The notes: generated from the letters alone by a model not told the origin. 64,000 nt of DNA from Ctenosaura bakeri (GCA_948474755.1 CAOLHI010001242.1:248001-312000); one strand, 5' to 3'. Counted from the stretch's first letter, positions 37,263 to 49,773 are shown. Translations and numbers: made by a program.

Positions 37263-38517
37263 GTCAAATGATCATACTTGTGTTTTTACAATTTATTTAT
37301 TTTTTTAACAGTAAGTGGATAGAGAACCTGATCTGAGTTGTAAATTTAGGGTGGGGGAAGGGGCACAATTTATCCTCCTGTGCTGATTTCTTGCTAGTTT
37401 TCCACCATACCCAACCTGCTTTTTATGCTGGAAGAGAAGCTGAAATGAGCATAAAGAATGGTTACTCTTCTGGGACAAACTAATGACTATGAAGGATTGT
37501 TTTCATTAGAAAAATGGCATGCAGGAAAGGGTAAGCCTCCTATATTTCTTACACCAAACCTGTTTGAAGATCTCTGTAGTCATTAGTGGCTTGACTTCAA
37601 GATGGTGATTTTGCTCCAGGCTTTATCAAAAGATCTCTTCTAGGTACAGAATCTCACCCTTCAAACAGGTCCATCCCACTGTCATGCAAGCCATTAGCTA
37701 TCACTGTCTGTCATTATTATTACTAGGTATTTGAACACACATTAAGTGTACTGTCTAGTTTGTACCTTGCCTAGGGCTAAGTCATATGTTTATGGTCGGG
37801 ACGGAAAGAATATACACAACTATTCATTCCCAGGTTTTTTAAAAAATGGGTATCTTGGCAAGGAAAAATAGTAGACTATAGTAGACTATAGAAAATTTTG
37901 TGCAGTTTTCTGTTCTACTGTTCTGTTCACAACATTCTATTTGAATGTTGTGAAATGTTGCAGAAGAATTATTCTGTAACACTTTTTTTTGTGCACACTG
38001 CCTGTTTTCTGCACAGAAAATACATTTCCTGTGCATAAAACAGGTTTTGTTACCAAAAAAGAAAAGGAAAAAAAAGGCAATTTTTGTTCACCATAGGATA
38101 ATTCTTCTACAGCTCTTTGGAATGTTTCAATATAAGGAGAATACTGTGGAGGAACATCCACTTTCTCCCAAGAAAGAAACTTATCATAGTTATTCATCCT
38201 TGCATGTGAGGATGAAATAGTGAAGGATTTACATATCTTTTTCCTGACAGAAGGGATGTTTGACTTTTGAGCTTTTTGATTTGAAGCCCTGTCTCATAGC
38301 CATAGTGCTTTTTAAAAAAGAGAAATTTGTTGTAGTTTGGGGCCTAAGTGTTCTGCCCAGTGTGTTTTGCAAATGTTGCAAAACCCTAAAAGAATGGTTG
38401 GTGGGATGGGGAATTTTAAGATCCTTGTAGGAAGGGTTTCTTTCAGTCCCTCCCATCACTATGATGGATAAATTGGAGAGGTAAATTAAATTAACAGATA
38501 AATTTGGAGAGGACATG

Positions 38518-38840
38518 GGAGAGAGTCTTCTCAGTGGCTGCTCCCAGGCTGTGGAATTCCCTCATGGAAAGCTAGACTGACCCCCTTTTGCCAACCAGTC
38601 TAGACTCATTAAAGCAACTTGTAAATTGTATTGAATTTGGCAGTGTACTGCTGATGGGAGTCAAGCAGTTATTTTAATATTGTTCATCAGCACAAACCAT
38701 CTCGCTATGGATTATTGTTGATATATTTTGTTTATACAGTTTTACATTATTTATGAGAGTTTCATGCCATCCTACAAAACAATGTTTTCCGGGCAGCTCA
38801 CAATTACTCAAATTGTGATTTTATTAAAAAAAAAATCCAA
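38518..38840 (+). mobile_element. L2/Rex-like LINE 3' fragment
   Basis: 'ttctcagtggctgctcccag' followed by 'ctgtggaattccctcatgga' encodes the same S-VAAPRLWN-L ending as in 58335-59228. A 3' UTR-like stretch follows. Confidence 0.6.
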
Positions 38841-39239
38841 ATCTAATAGGTATCAGGTATTAATATCTTGAAATGGCATTAAGTTTGGAAGGGAGTTCCA
38901 CAATTATGCCATGACCACAATTAAAGTCTGCTTCATGTATTCACCAGCCTAGCCTCTTGGGTGATGGGTGGGACCTGCAACAGGATCTCCACTGAGGTTC
39001 TCATGTTCAAGACAAGGTCGTATAAGAAGGAGGTATTTCTGCTATTCTGTTTCTAAGCCATTTACGGTTGTGTACTTCGAAACCAGCCCCTTGAACCAAG
39101 CTTGGAATTGAATTAGAAGCCTGTGCGGTTGGTACAAGACTGGTGATGTGTGGTCTCTAAAGCACACACCTGATGAGTCTGTCCACTGCATTTTGCAGGC
39201 CTGTTCTCTGCTGCTGGAAAGGATGACAGCTGGGCACAT

Positions 39240-39555
39240 TCAGCCTGGTGTACAGAAGACTGGTGGGTAACATGATTGCACTCTTTAAATATTTAAACGG
39301 CTGTCACAGAGAGGAGGGAGAAGATAATGAAGTTACAGCAGTAGATTTTGATAGAACATTAGAAGGACATTCTTGACAATAAGAGTGGTTCAGCAATGGA
39401 ACAAATTGCCTAGAGAGGTGGTGGGGTCTCCTTCCCTGGATATCTTCAAAAGAGGCTGGACAGGTACCAGCTGGGGATATTCTATACACTGATCAGAAGG
39501 TTGGACTCGGTAGCCCATGAAGCCCCTTCCAGCTCTATGATTCTATGATTCTGTT
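39240..39555 (+). mobile_element. CR1 LINE 3' end
   Basis: Contains 'aacaaattgcctagagaggt', 'atcttcaaaagaggctggac' and 'cagctctatgattctatgat', the diagnostic CR1 tail. Confidence 0.85.
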
Positions 39556-42500
39556 TTGTTCTAGACATAGTTTCCAAAGGTTTTTCAAATTGTAGTATGC
39601 ACTACAATAGTCCTGCTGGGTGGCATGAACCACTTTAGCCAAATCCACCTTCACTAGGAAGGACTGCGACTGGTGTACCTTCTTACAACACTAAGCAAAG
39701 GCACTCTTGGCCACATCAGCCAGATGGCCTTTCAGGAGCAATGTTAGGTACTCTCTACTACTGTCGCTACTCAGCACGTAAGAAAATTTGTTTTTTGGAA
39801 TCTCACTCCCAAGATTCTCTGGATGGACAGTCTGGGGATTCTAAAAGTTCTAGTTGAAACTATTTCTGGCTGATAGTTATTGTTATAGTAGTAGGGAAAA
39901 AGGACTGTGTGCTTACCTGAATATGCGTATCTACTGTAAGGACACAATTAGATGAGATGGTAGGAGCTCTGCAATAAGAACTCCTTCACTATTTTTAAAG
40001 GGTGAACAGAGAGAGGGAAACATGACTTGGATTATGGCCATAGCACTGGGCAAGGCAGGGAATTTCATTATTTTTCTTTTCAAGATGAATTTAGGGTAAC
40101 ACAGGCCTTGTCTGTGCCTTGATAGACCCTCTGGCCAAGTTTCCTCCTGCTTGATTGTCTTCTCTGCTTGTGGTACATAATCTTACCAGTTATCTCTTTA
40201 ACTTTTATTAGCCAGGGAGGTTGATCTCTGAAGAATCCAGCCACCTAAGAGTGTTTCCTTGGATGACTGTACATCTCTTTCTGCCCCTGTGCTTTAACAA
40301 CTATGCGAGATACTGGTTCCTACGTTTTGTCTGGTATATCTGTAGCTGCGCTCTGCAAAGCATGAAAGGGACAAGTAGGACATATCCCACCCTTGCCTCT
40401 AAATGGCAAAACTATTTTATTAGTATATAGAAAAGATCACACCCCCACTATGAAAAGCATCATCTCTCCCTTTGATAATCCCCTTTGAAATAACTGTCGG
40501 TAACAATGATTTCCCCAAGTGAGACAGCTCTGAAGAAGCCTAAGGACTTTCTCTGCATTTCTTGCTAAACATCACATGCATGAGGCTCGCATGGCCAAGG
40601 CATCTCTCTCAAGTCAGATTCTGTAGGATTATCCTATGCATTCCTTCAGCTAGGTTGGATAATGGGCAATTTAATGAGCCTGCCTGCAGTAAATTATGCA
40701 TAATTAAAACATGAGCTAATATTAAGATTGCCAAAACTAAGTAGCTTTTCATAGCTGCCTGATGATTAGAAAAGCAAACTTGCACAGACTTAACAGAACA
40801 CCCAAGAAATACAAATAGCTCCACATTTATTGAATATATTGTTCCTCACATTTATCCCTTAGAAGGCTTCCTGCATAGATTAAACATCTCACATATAAAA
40901 TCTCTGATAGGATATTACAGGTATATTGCGCACATATGATACAGAAACATCATGTACATGGGATTTATTCATTCATTCCCCATATTCTCTGAAGGACTCA
41001 ACAAAAAATATGCCTTGTGCAGAGTTCTTGTTTCCATTATTACAACTGTGAATGATCATTGAATCAATGCATGGTCCACATTGTGCCAATTTTTTTTTTT
41101 ACCATTTACTTTGGGGGGAAAAAAATATGAGCGTATGACCCAGAAAGGGTTAAGCCCTTTTGAACCTCATTGGTTTCAACCAGAGAGATTTAAGAAGGTG
41201 CTCAAGACACCCAATGAAATCAGTGGGCCTAAAATGGCTTTCTCAGTTCTCTAATATCTCATCATCATTTCTGATCCAAGGGATTTCAATTATTCTCTCA
41301 TCCTCACCACTTTTTTTCTGCCTGAATATCTACCATTTTGAAAGAGACATGGATATTTTTTACACGTACTTAATTCACACCTAGTGGGAAACCTCGCTAC
41401 TGAATCTGTTTTAGATCCAAATGCTATGTCTCTGCAAAAGTCTAGATGCATTTTCAAGAGAAAAAGAACTTTACATGATCAGGCCAAGCACCATGTAGCC
41501 CAGCATGTTGTTCATAGCTCTAGCCAATCAGGTATCTTTGGAATCTTTCAAGTAGGGTATCATGGCTGTGATGGTCTTCCCCCATTGTTTTCCTCAGTCT
41601 TCAGAGATCACACTATTCAGATCCTACTGTTAACAGATACTGATGGAACCTGACTTGTTTACTTCTTTCAAAAAGTTGTTGTAAAATATTGACCACCAAT
41701 GCGGTAGCAGAGAACTCTGTAACTATATCCAGACACTCTAGAGCAAACTAATTTTCCGTAATACATGGTGACATACCACCAGTAGATCTGCCACTGTGGT
41801 TGATGTGCACCTTTGCCATTGCTGCTGAAATTCTGTGGAAATGCTGACAGATTTCTAGGTGTAGAAAGACACCCAAGGTTCTCTCTCCACCGTACAGCCC
41901 AGCAAGGTGACAGGATCAAGCACCTACTCCTTTTCCTGAAGGGACACGAAGGGAAGAGAGAGAAGCCACAACAATTCTTTGGTGTGGACAGTGGTGGTGG
42001 TGGCTAAATGCATTTTTAAAAGGAAACCTTGCTGTACATTCAGGGTAGTCACAGTGAAGGCAGAAATCAGAGAAATGGTAATACAATTATGCCCATGTAG
42101 AAATGATCCATGTTGGTGGTGATTCAGGAGCAAGACCTCTGAACCCATCTTACAGGTCTTCTCGTCCATAGCCTGTGACTGTCAGAGAAGAGGAAACAAT
42201 ATGTTCCAGTTTGTAAGCAGAAAAGAAACACACTTGGATTCATATTTTGCCCATTTAAAAATTATCCCTGTTGGAGGCAACCCAGGAGCATTACTTATGA
42301 AATACACCTCTTGTCCATGGTCTATTGCTTTTTTTTAAGTGTCCTGGTTTCAAGAATGAAAAAAAAAACAAAAACGAAAACACCTTTGTCACCCACCTTC
42401 CCACCCACACTTTTAAAGTCAAAATAAGACACATGTTCAAAAACTGGAAATGTTATCCAATCAGGGATGAGTTAGACTGTACTACAAATCATTTTCTCAA

Positions 42501-43489
42501 GAAAGGGTACCTTTTTTCTCTGGTTATAAATTCAGTGTGGGGAAAAAATAGTCATAAATTAAACTACACTGAATTTTACTATGTGGGCCAGGAAGAAGAC
42601 TGATAAATGATTTGTAAATCCATTTAAAAAAAATAAAAATGAAATAAAAGCTCCCCCCACCAGGGAGGAGAGAATCATAATCTTTACACTTTAAAAACTT
42701 GGCTACCGGAATTAACTTAGCTTTTCCTCCTACTGAGTTCTCTCTCTGATGTCCTCCTTCACTATTACAACTGTTTTCGGTCTTCTACACATGACCTTAT
42801 TAGATCCTACCCACACTGGGAAGCCTGAACTTGCCTGCCTGATCCTTAAGATGATGAAAATGAAAAATCCCTACCACCACCACTCCCAGCCTTAAGCATC
42901 TTAAAAGAGAACTGCGCCCCACCTCCTAGCAGAGCTTGCATAAGTCAAGGGAGAGACACAATCCAGAAACTCTTTCGTTTTCAGTGTTTCTCACATTTGA
43001 TTTCCACCCTACTGTGAGCTAGTGCATTGGAATTTTCATTCCCCCCACCCCCCCACCATACACAAGAAAGCTTTAACAATTTATAACAAAACAAGTAAGC
43101 TTTCCCAACCCTGTCCCTGGTTTACAAATTATCATAGAAAAGACTGATTCTCCTTAAACATGCTTATTATTACTTTTTTCTTTAAAATAGGACTCAGAAA
43201 AATAAAAAATAAAATCAAGTTATTTCAGGCACTGAAAGGTTTGAAGTATCAGTCACATACCAGGTTTTAAAGTAAACAGCTAAGTTATGAGGATTGTCCC
43301 ATGCAGTGCAAAACCAGCCAGGATTATTATTACGATGGTTACGATTATTATTTGAAAAGAGCCGGACGCTGGAGTATTTCTTGGTAATATTCTTATGCTC
43401 CAAAGACATGGCCAGATTTCAAAAAAGGAAGAAAGGGAGAGGGGTGGGAGATTGGATCCAGTCGAAGGAAGGGAGGAAAGGTGCCTCGT

Positions 43490-44272
43490 TCAGACGATCG
43501 CCTCGTGATCCGAGCAGATCTCCTCGCTGGGATTTATATAACAGCAGTACCTGTCGTAAGGGCTGGTTTCCTTGTAGGAGCAGACGATGATGCTGTCGCT
43601 GGGGGCGACGAAGATGTTGTCCTCCGTGTCTGCCGTCGTGGGGGACGCGGCAGAGGCGGCGGCGGCGGCCGCCCCTTCTAAGACGGGCGATTCCCGCGGC
43701 TTCTCTAAGGCACTGTAAGGGGTGGCCTCGGCCACAAAGACATTCCCCGGCATCTCCGGGTAGCAGTGCTCCAAGTACCTCAGCATCTCCTCCTGGTCCA
43801 CTTTGGGCGCCGCCAGGCTCCTGCCTTCGCCGGCGGAGGTGGTGATGGTGGTGCAAGCGGAGGCGGCGTCCTCGGCGGCCCCTCTCCCCCTGGCGCCCGC
43901 CTTCTTGCCCTTGGCGACCCCGCCGTAGGCTGCGACGGCCAGCTCGTCGCAGCTGCCCTTGCCGGACTCCACGTCCGACGGGGTCCTCAGCAGCTCCAGG
44001 ACGTCCTTGTCGCGGGCTTTCTTGCGGCAGCAGCAGCTGCACGGCGGGCAGCACCGGTGCTCGGGCCACTTCGTGCAGCCGTCGGTTTTCCGCGTCAGGG
44101 CGATGGCGGCGATGCCCGGCAGGCAGATGGCCGGGCCGATGGCCAAGAGCGGGATGTCCCCCAGCGTCTCCCCTTTGATCCCGGACACCGTGAACATGAA
44201 GCCGAAGACCAGGAAGACGCTGACGAGGGCCACCACCAGGCCCGTCCGAGGGTTGATGTCGTCGGGTCGCAT
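43490..44272 (-). CDS. TMEM215: Transmembrane protein 215 (TMEM215), single-exon CDS
   Basis: A conserved two-pass membrane protein. The start at 44272 gives 260 residues beginning MRPDDINPRTGLVVALVSVF, the recognised TMEM215 N-terminus. A longer in-frame reading upstream is ignored because it is low-complexity. Two hydrophobic segments are visible (about residues 10-30 and 43-60). They are followed by a Cys cluster (RCCPPCSCCC, a palmitoylation candidate), the conserved LLRTPSD-ESGKGS block and a low-complexity middle with Ala runs. The conserved end contains DSIIVCSYK and SPYDRYCCYIN and finishes EAIV, a possible PDZ ligand. It is about 25 residues longer than the human protein as I recall it. 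The whole CDS lies in a CpG island. TMEM215 is reported to act in endothelial survival at the ER, but nothing here shows function. Confidence 0.95.
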   Translation of the reverse strand: MRPDDINPRTGLVVALVSVFLVFGFMFTVSGIKGETLGDIPLLAIGPAICLPGIAAIALTRKTDGCTKWPEHRCCPPCSCCCRKKARDKDVLELLRTPSDVESGKGSCDELAVAAYGGVAKGKKAGARGRGAAEDAASACTTITTSAGEGRSLAAPKVDQEEMLRYLEHCYPEMPGNVFVAEATPYSALEKPRESPVLEGAAAAAASAASPTTADTEDNIFVAPSDSIIVCSYKETSPYDRYCCYINPSEEICSDHEAIV

Positions 44273-45221
44273 GGCGGGGGCGCCGGGCTCTCTCCCGCTC
44301 TCTAGGGCATTGGCGCCCTTGGGGTTCCCTCCGCGAAGGGGAAGGCGGCGGCGGCGGAGGCGCTCTGAGAGCGGGAAAAACGCGCGCTCTTTCCTCGGGG
44401 TCGCCTCCTGAGGCAAAAGGGGGGTGGCGGAGAAGGCGGGGGTTGAAGCAGCAGAAAAATCCTCACGCGCTCACAAAATTGTTTCCTCGGGGGAGGAGGG
44501 GGTCCCCAGTTCCCCGTCCGCTCACCCCTTTCCCAGGCGAGACAAGCGCCCTTCCCCGGCGGGGAGAGAGGCTCAGAAGCGCGCGCCGCCCCCGCCGCCT
44601 TCCCCCGGCGCCATGGCGGCCCGGCTCCTGCTCCGCACGCGCGCTTCCCCTCCACTGCCGCCCTCCGCGCTTCTGCGGCGACTGCCGGAGCCCCGCCAAC
44701 GAGCGGCCGCCTCTCGCTTCTCCTCTCCCGCCCGCCCCCCCCGACACCGCTTGCAGGCGTTACACGTGAAATCCCGCGGGTCTCGCGGCGGCGGGTCTCA
44801 CTGGGATCCCGGGCCGAGGATTAACAGACCCTGAAGCCCTAGTCAATAACCTTAAATTGGGGAGGGGGGCGGGGGAGCGGCGGCGGCGGCGGCGGCCACG
44901 ACGGCAAGCAAAGGTCGGGAACGGAGAGGAAAGGTTTCCACCCTTAAAGGTCTGGCGGGAAGCCTGGAAGGGGGACGGACTGAAGTCTTGAAGGGGGGGG
45001 ACCCTGTCGCCCCCGCCCGTGCGAGAGAGTTCCGAGGGAGCCCGCGGTTTTAAAGTGGGCAGTAGACTCCCCCCTCCGAAGCCCCGCGGGACTCCTGGGT
45101 CAGCCCCGGCCGGGTGTCTTCCATTCTTCCTAACCACAACTACCTCGGGGTCCTCGCGAAGACGATAAGGCTGACCGAAGGGGGGGGGATTCCTCCCTCC
45201 CCCTACCCGCGACCGCCAGGA

Positions 45222-45232
45222 GCTATAAAAAT
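45222..45232 (+). promoter_or_regulatory. TATA-like box inside the CpG island, + strand
   Basis: The motif ctataaaaatg lies in a GC-rich setting and is the only clear TATA-like element in the island. It is oriented toward the unnamed + strand gene whose first visible exon is at 48819. The link is positional only. Confidence 0.3.
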
Positions 45233-46009
45233 GAGGAGAGCGGCAAAAGGGCGAGGCGAGGCGGTCCCAACCAGGGAAGGGCGAGGAGGCTGGAAGAAGA
45301 GCGGCCGGTGGGGATTTTCAGTCAACCTGACTCCCACCTCCGCCTTTGGCTGAAGGGACAATGGTGGAAGGGCTCCCGGCGTCGAGCAAACGCCTGCTTT
45401 TCGGGCGCCGAGGTCGCCTTACGACGGGGTCGTCACCTTCCTCACCTCCGTCCCGGCGCTCCTTTTGCTCCCCACGAGGAAGGAGGAGGAGGAGGCTGGC
45501 AACCGACGGGGACAGCCGTTCAGCTGGCGCTCAGGCTCTCGGAGCCAAGTGCTGGCCCGCGATGTGGGGAGGCGGGAAGCCGGGGTGCCGGTTTTATTCC
45601 CCAGGGGATCCCCCGGACGGCGCCTCGACGGTTCGTGCCTTAACCGCGGTGGCTCCGCAGACCTTGGATGGGTTGGGGTAACCGCTCTTGCAAGCGTTGA
45701 TTTCCATGTGGGGATTCGTGTTATCCTGGAGATCCTTGTAGCGCCTTAAAGACTATCTAACAAACTTTATTTGACATAAACACTGCCGACTGCTTCATCA
45801 GATGCGTGGGAGCGGAATCGCCAGCAAGACCCAAGTTGACAGTGCGGCTTTACATATTCCTACGCAGGAGTAAGCACCGCTTACTGGGCAGAAAATGTGC
45901 TTTTGGATAGAGCTCTGGGGGGAAATGACTGCTTTGGACTACAGTTCCCCAAAGTGGCCATGCTGGCAGGGGAGTCTGGAAAGTGTAGTCGCTTTCCCAG
46001 CCTTTTGAT

Positions 46010-46215
46010 TTGGATTGTCAGCCTCAGGAGGAGCACTGGTAGCTGGTGGCTCCCATGTCTGTGGGTCTCCGAATCTGTTCTGGGTTTTAGTCCAAACCCC
46101 AATGGTGCTGAACCTGTTTTGAGTCAGGATGAATGCTTTGCAGTTCAGACTAAAAGTAAGAACAGATTCACTGCCCCCCTGGAGAGGGCAGTTGCTGCGG
46201 GCAGACACCATGACA
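46010..46215. repeat. Palindromic MITE-like repeat
   Basis: Begins 'cactggtagctggtggctcc', passes gaatctg...ttttagtcc and 'gtgctgaacctgttttgagt', then the inverted arm 'agactaaaagtaag...cagattcactgcccc'. The same family as at 55485. Confidence 0.6.
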
Positions 46216-47829
46216 GGAGGATGGAAACAGATAGGATGCCTAGGACCAAAGAAGAGGCAGCCAGCTGAGCAGTCTGGTTGGCTGTACCATGAGGTAGAAT
46301 GAGGCAGGTGCCTCAGGTGTCAGATTCAGAGGGGCACAGAGTGGTTGGTGCATGCCATGCGTGTCTTCCCTTTGCCCTCCAAACTCAGCTGCTGTTCCAT
46401 GGTGCAGTGCGGAATGCTCCTCCCATTGGAGTAGGGCCATCTGCTAGTTTGGTCATTGTTTATGGGGGAGAATGCCATCTTGACCATGCCTCAGGCAGTA
46501 GAGTATTTGGGGCTCATCCTCCAATAGGACAGAAGGATGCCAAATGAGAAGCCTGCTTCCAGGGGGATAGTCACATGTACACCATATAGGCAACATGTGA
46601 GGAGGAGGGGCAGTTGGGAAAGCAGTGACCAGTCCTGTTGCCCCATGTGCATCCCACTGCACCACAGTCCCATATGATGTTGTGCATACACATGCGCAGC
46701 TGTATATGTACAGAGCAGGCCATCCTTGGCACTGTGTTCAGCTCAATGTGTGGCCATCTCCAGTGGATAACCTGGGACATTTTGCTGCCTGGGGTGGAGC
46801 AGCATATGGCATGAGCTCCCCATTTTGTCTGTGTATGCCTGTAAAAAATAGACAGAAAGATAGAGAGAGGGGAATTGAAGGGGGAGCTTTGTCAGAATGT
46901 ACACACAGACTCATACATTCCTGTGTGGGTAGGAGTTCATGCATTGTGAAGGTATTTTTATGGAAAGGTAGGAGTGCTTACGAGAATACACTGTGTGTGA
47001 CAGAAAACATTTTTGCAGAATTTCTCTTCTCCCTTACCAATGGGGCAGTATTATATGTTCCTGTAGAGGCTGGAGGTATAGAGACAAGGGAGTGGAGCTA
47101 GGCCATTTTCCTGTGAAGGGGAATTAGTTGGTCATGCTCACCTTTCCTCTCCTCTTTCCATTAAGCGTGGCATTTGTTTTCCTTTGCTTACCATTGCATT
47201 GTTGGACTGGCTGGTCAAATGTTGGGCGGAGTAAGAACTCCCCACTCCTCACGTTGACTCAAATTAGTTATGGTGGCTGTATTTATTTTCACCTGTTTGA
47301 TAGTGCAAATAGCAACAGTGTTTAACAGGTTTTCAGGTTCAGCAGCTGATTGACTATTTAGAAATACAAGAAGGTGGTTTTTTAAAATTTTTTACCATAA
47401 TTTGTCCATCTTGCCCAGTATTGTCTATGTGGCGGTGGTGGTGGTGGTGGCTTGGGCTGCATGTCGCCCCTAGGACTATTTTGTGGCCCCCAGGGCTCCA
47501 TAGGGATCAAGATAATTTGTTTTTATTTTTGTTTGTTTGTTTGCTCCTGAATGCCCTCTAATTCACCACAGGGGGCATGGGGTGTATTTCCACCACTTTT
47601 TGCAGGCACACTGGGCCAATTTAAGGCCCAGAGAAGATATTTTTGGAACCTCAAAACATGGTGAAAATGTCTCCATACCATCTAGAAATGTCTGCAGCCA
47701 AAGCTTTTGTTTGTTTGTTTGTTTGCAGGAGCAGGCACAGTTCTCCATGGTCTCCTAGGAGGTGAACGTAACCCCTCTCCTTCCACAGTTGCTGAGCCCT
47801 GTCTGCACCAACTAAAAGCAGTTCTGCAA

Positions 47830-48045
47830 GGTTTCAGGCAAAAGTACTGCCTGGTGGCTCACATTAGTTGAGTGGTAAATCCACTTCAGGTTTTAGTTTA
47901 AACTTTAAAGAAGTTGTTCAAAGTGCTAGACCTATTTTGAGGAGAGGTTTCAGCACTTGGGATAGCACCTTTAAAGTCTAGGCTGACATCTGGAGTAAAT
48001 TCACTGCCCAATAGACACTGGAGCTACCAAACTGGTGTGACTATT
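47830..48045. repeat. Palindromic MITE-like repeat, near full length
   Basis: Both arms are present around a centre at 'ctagacctattttgaggaga'. The left arm has tttaaactttaaagaag and the right arm has acctttaaagtctaggctg then ggagtaaattcactgccc. The ends are 'tggtggctcacatt' and 'ggagctaccaaactggt'. Confidence 0.6.
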
Positions 48046-48733
48046 GGCAGGAGATGGTAGTAGTCAAGAGGTACAAGGTTTCCAGAAATGGAGATTGCTC
48101 AAGGTTTAGTATTCTTCTTGGTGTATCTAAAATTATCTGTGCTCAGCTTCATGCTCATATCCCATTTGTAAAATGGAACAGTTATACTGAGCTACTGGCT
48201 CAGCTTCTGGCTAAAATTAATACTTTTACCCTTTTTAGTCCAATATTTACTCCAACTATTTTGTTACCTTCTATCGACCTCTTTTGATTAATCCATGCCG
48301 TAACTATAGCATGTGAGATGGGCCTGAATCCCTCTTGTTTTGTGCCATTGTGCCCCTTAATTCTGGGCCTGAGGGAAAACTGCCTTTTGGTAAACCTTTT
48401 ATAGATCATGTCAATTGAACAAATTGCAACAAGGTTCTTCAACAACCTTGAAAAGAACTGGGACTTGATATTAGGCACTGAATGTAATTAAAGCAGTCCA
48501 AAAAAGATCACTTAACTGCAATGAACATAAGGAGAGACATATGTGCTTGCTTGCCTTCCCCACCCCCTCACTCTGCTGAGATTTGGTGGCTCCATCTCCC
48601 TCTCCCCAACATTTATCCCAAGACAAATCACTGAGAAATCAAGAGACAGGAAGCTGAAGGTGTGGTTGCCATTGTTGTCTTAAGGTGAACCTTACTTATT
48701 CTGGAATATCATCCCTCAGTAGAAGGTAATGGG

Positions 48734-48739
<6 letters not shown>

Positions 48740-48794
<55 letters not shown>

Positions 48795-48797
48795 TTT
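48740..48797 (+). repeat. (CTTT)n microsatellite upstream of an exon
   Basis: About 14 copies of a pyrimidine tetranucleotide run into tttttcgaatgctagcag, the acceptor of the exon at 48819. It may act as an extended polypyrimidine tract. Confidence 0.95.
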
Positions 48798-48818
48798 TCT
48801 TTTTTCGAATGCTAGCAG

Positions 48819-48887
48819 TTCCTCAGGATGTCCTGGAGCAAAACGAGGGCAGGAATAGTCAGTCCATATCCGTCAGCACAGGAGATG
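48819..48887 (+). CDS. Exon of unnamed gene (first visible)
   Basis: This is 69 bases between gctagcag and the strong donor gtaagt. It encodes PQDVLEQNEGRNSQSISVS then TGD, starting with two bases of a split codon and ending with one. The final G plus TT of the next exon gives Val. A (CTTT)n tract sits just upstream of the acceptor. There is no known domain. Confidence 0.55.
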
Positions 48888-49692
48888 GTAAGTAAAAAGG
48901 GTCTGGAAATGAAATACTGAATACATGTGTGGCTGATGCACAAGCTTTTTTGTTTGTTTTTTTGTTCAACTACAGTAGTTTATATAGTAAAGCCACCAGG
49001 CGTCCCCTATTTTTTTTAAAAAAATATTATTTTTAAAGTATAATGACTAGCTTTTGTTCTAGATAGATTTTCTTTGGAAGCCTCTGACATCATTTTGACA
49101 GATGTTGAGACTGAAGCTCAATGACCTGGTCCACACAAGAGTGCTAATTGGAGTTTATATGGACAGATGTCCCCATGTGATTGCAGAAGCTTTCAGTTGT
49201 GACAGCTACTACTGTCACTATGAGACAGACTCACATCTCAAAAGGAGGTATTTTTGTGACTGCAAATGGAGAACTTTTTTTTAACTTTTCTTTTGTTGCT
49301 TTTCTTCTGACTCACCTCATGACCATAGGGGGTGTGACCCACCTTTCCTGTCTGCACCAATCATCTGCATCACCTCAAGCAAGGCACAGAACTGTAACTC
49401 CAACGCTTTTCTTTTTCTTCCATTGCATGACGTGTACCATTTTCACCTGGAAAAGAGTGTTCTTCCAGATTCTTGTTGTCATGTCCATATCTTCCTTTTC
49501 CATTTTTTTGGAGGGGCTGTTTGTTGAAGTTTTTAAGGTCTGTACTAAGGCTCCTCCAAAAGTTCCTTTAAAAAAATAAGGCATGATTTGCTGAGGTGGG
49601 GACAATTTCACAGATTGCTAAAAAGAAAATTTAGAGTTATCATGCCATAGTGCAATATGGTCATTTCAGTAAAGCACTATAACCCCATATCT

Positions 49693-49773
<81 letters not shown>

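Larger units (their letters stand above)
29587..43489. other. Intergenic region between the cyclase gene and TMEM215
   Basis: No coding exon is recognised. It holds the repeats listed separately: a LINE tail, two GGCCCTTT elements, two SINEs with a nested MITE, and CR1 and L2 pieces. The last 3 kb before TMEM215 (about 40400-43480) shows no repeat I recognise and may be its 3' UTR or conserved regulatory DNA. Confidence 0.5.
43480..45750. promoter_or_regulatory. CpG island, probable shared promoter region
   Basis: A dense block of CG dinucleotides and GC-rich runs covers the TMEM215 coding region and about 1.4 kb beyond its start codon. The rest of the window is AT-leaning and CpG-poor. It sits between TMEM215 (- strand) and the + strand exons that begin at 48819, so it could be a bidirectional promoter. 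Confidence 0.75.

Noticed and set aside
44273..44416. 48-residue N-terminal extension of TMEM215
   Set aside because: Arg/Pro-rich and not conserved. The recognised N-terminus MRPDDINPRTG starts at 44272.
43419..44834. Long alternative frames on both strands over TMEM215 and its upstream region
   Set aside because: GC-rich low-complexity shadows of the TMEM215 frame. Only the - strand frame from 44272 matches a conserved protein.
45346..45681. Open frame of 111 codons in the CpG island as first exon of the unnamed gene
   Set aside because: It lacks an ATG at its start, has Arg/Ser low-complexity content and shows no clear donor site leading to 48819.
46625..47101. 158-codon frame on the + strand
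   Set aside because: Sits in repeat-like DNA with no splice sites or recognisable domain.
49102..49579. Open frames just downstream of the 48819 exon
   Set aside because: No suitable donor site, composition like intron, and not in phase with the neighbouring exons.
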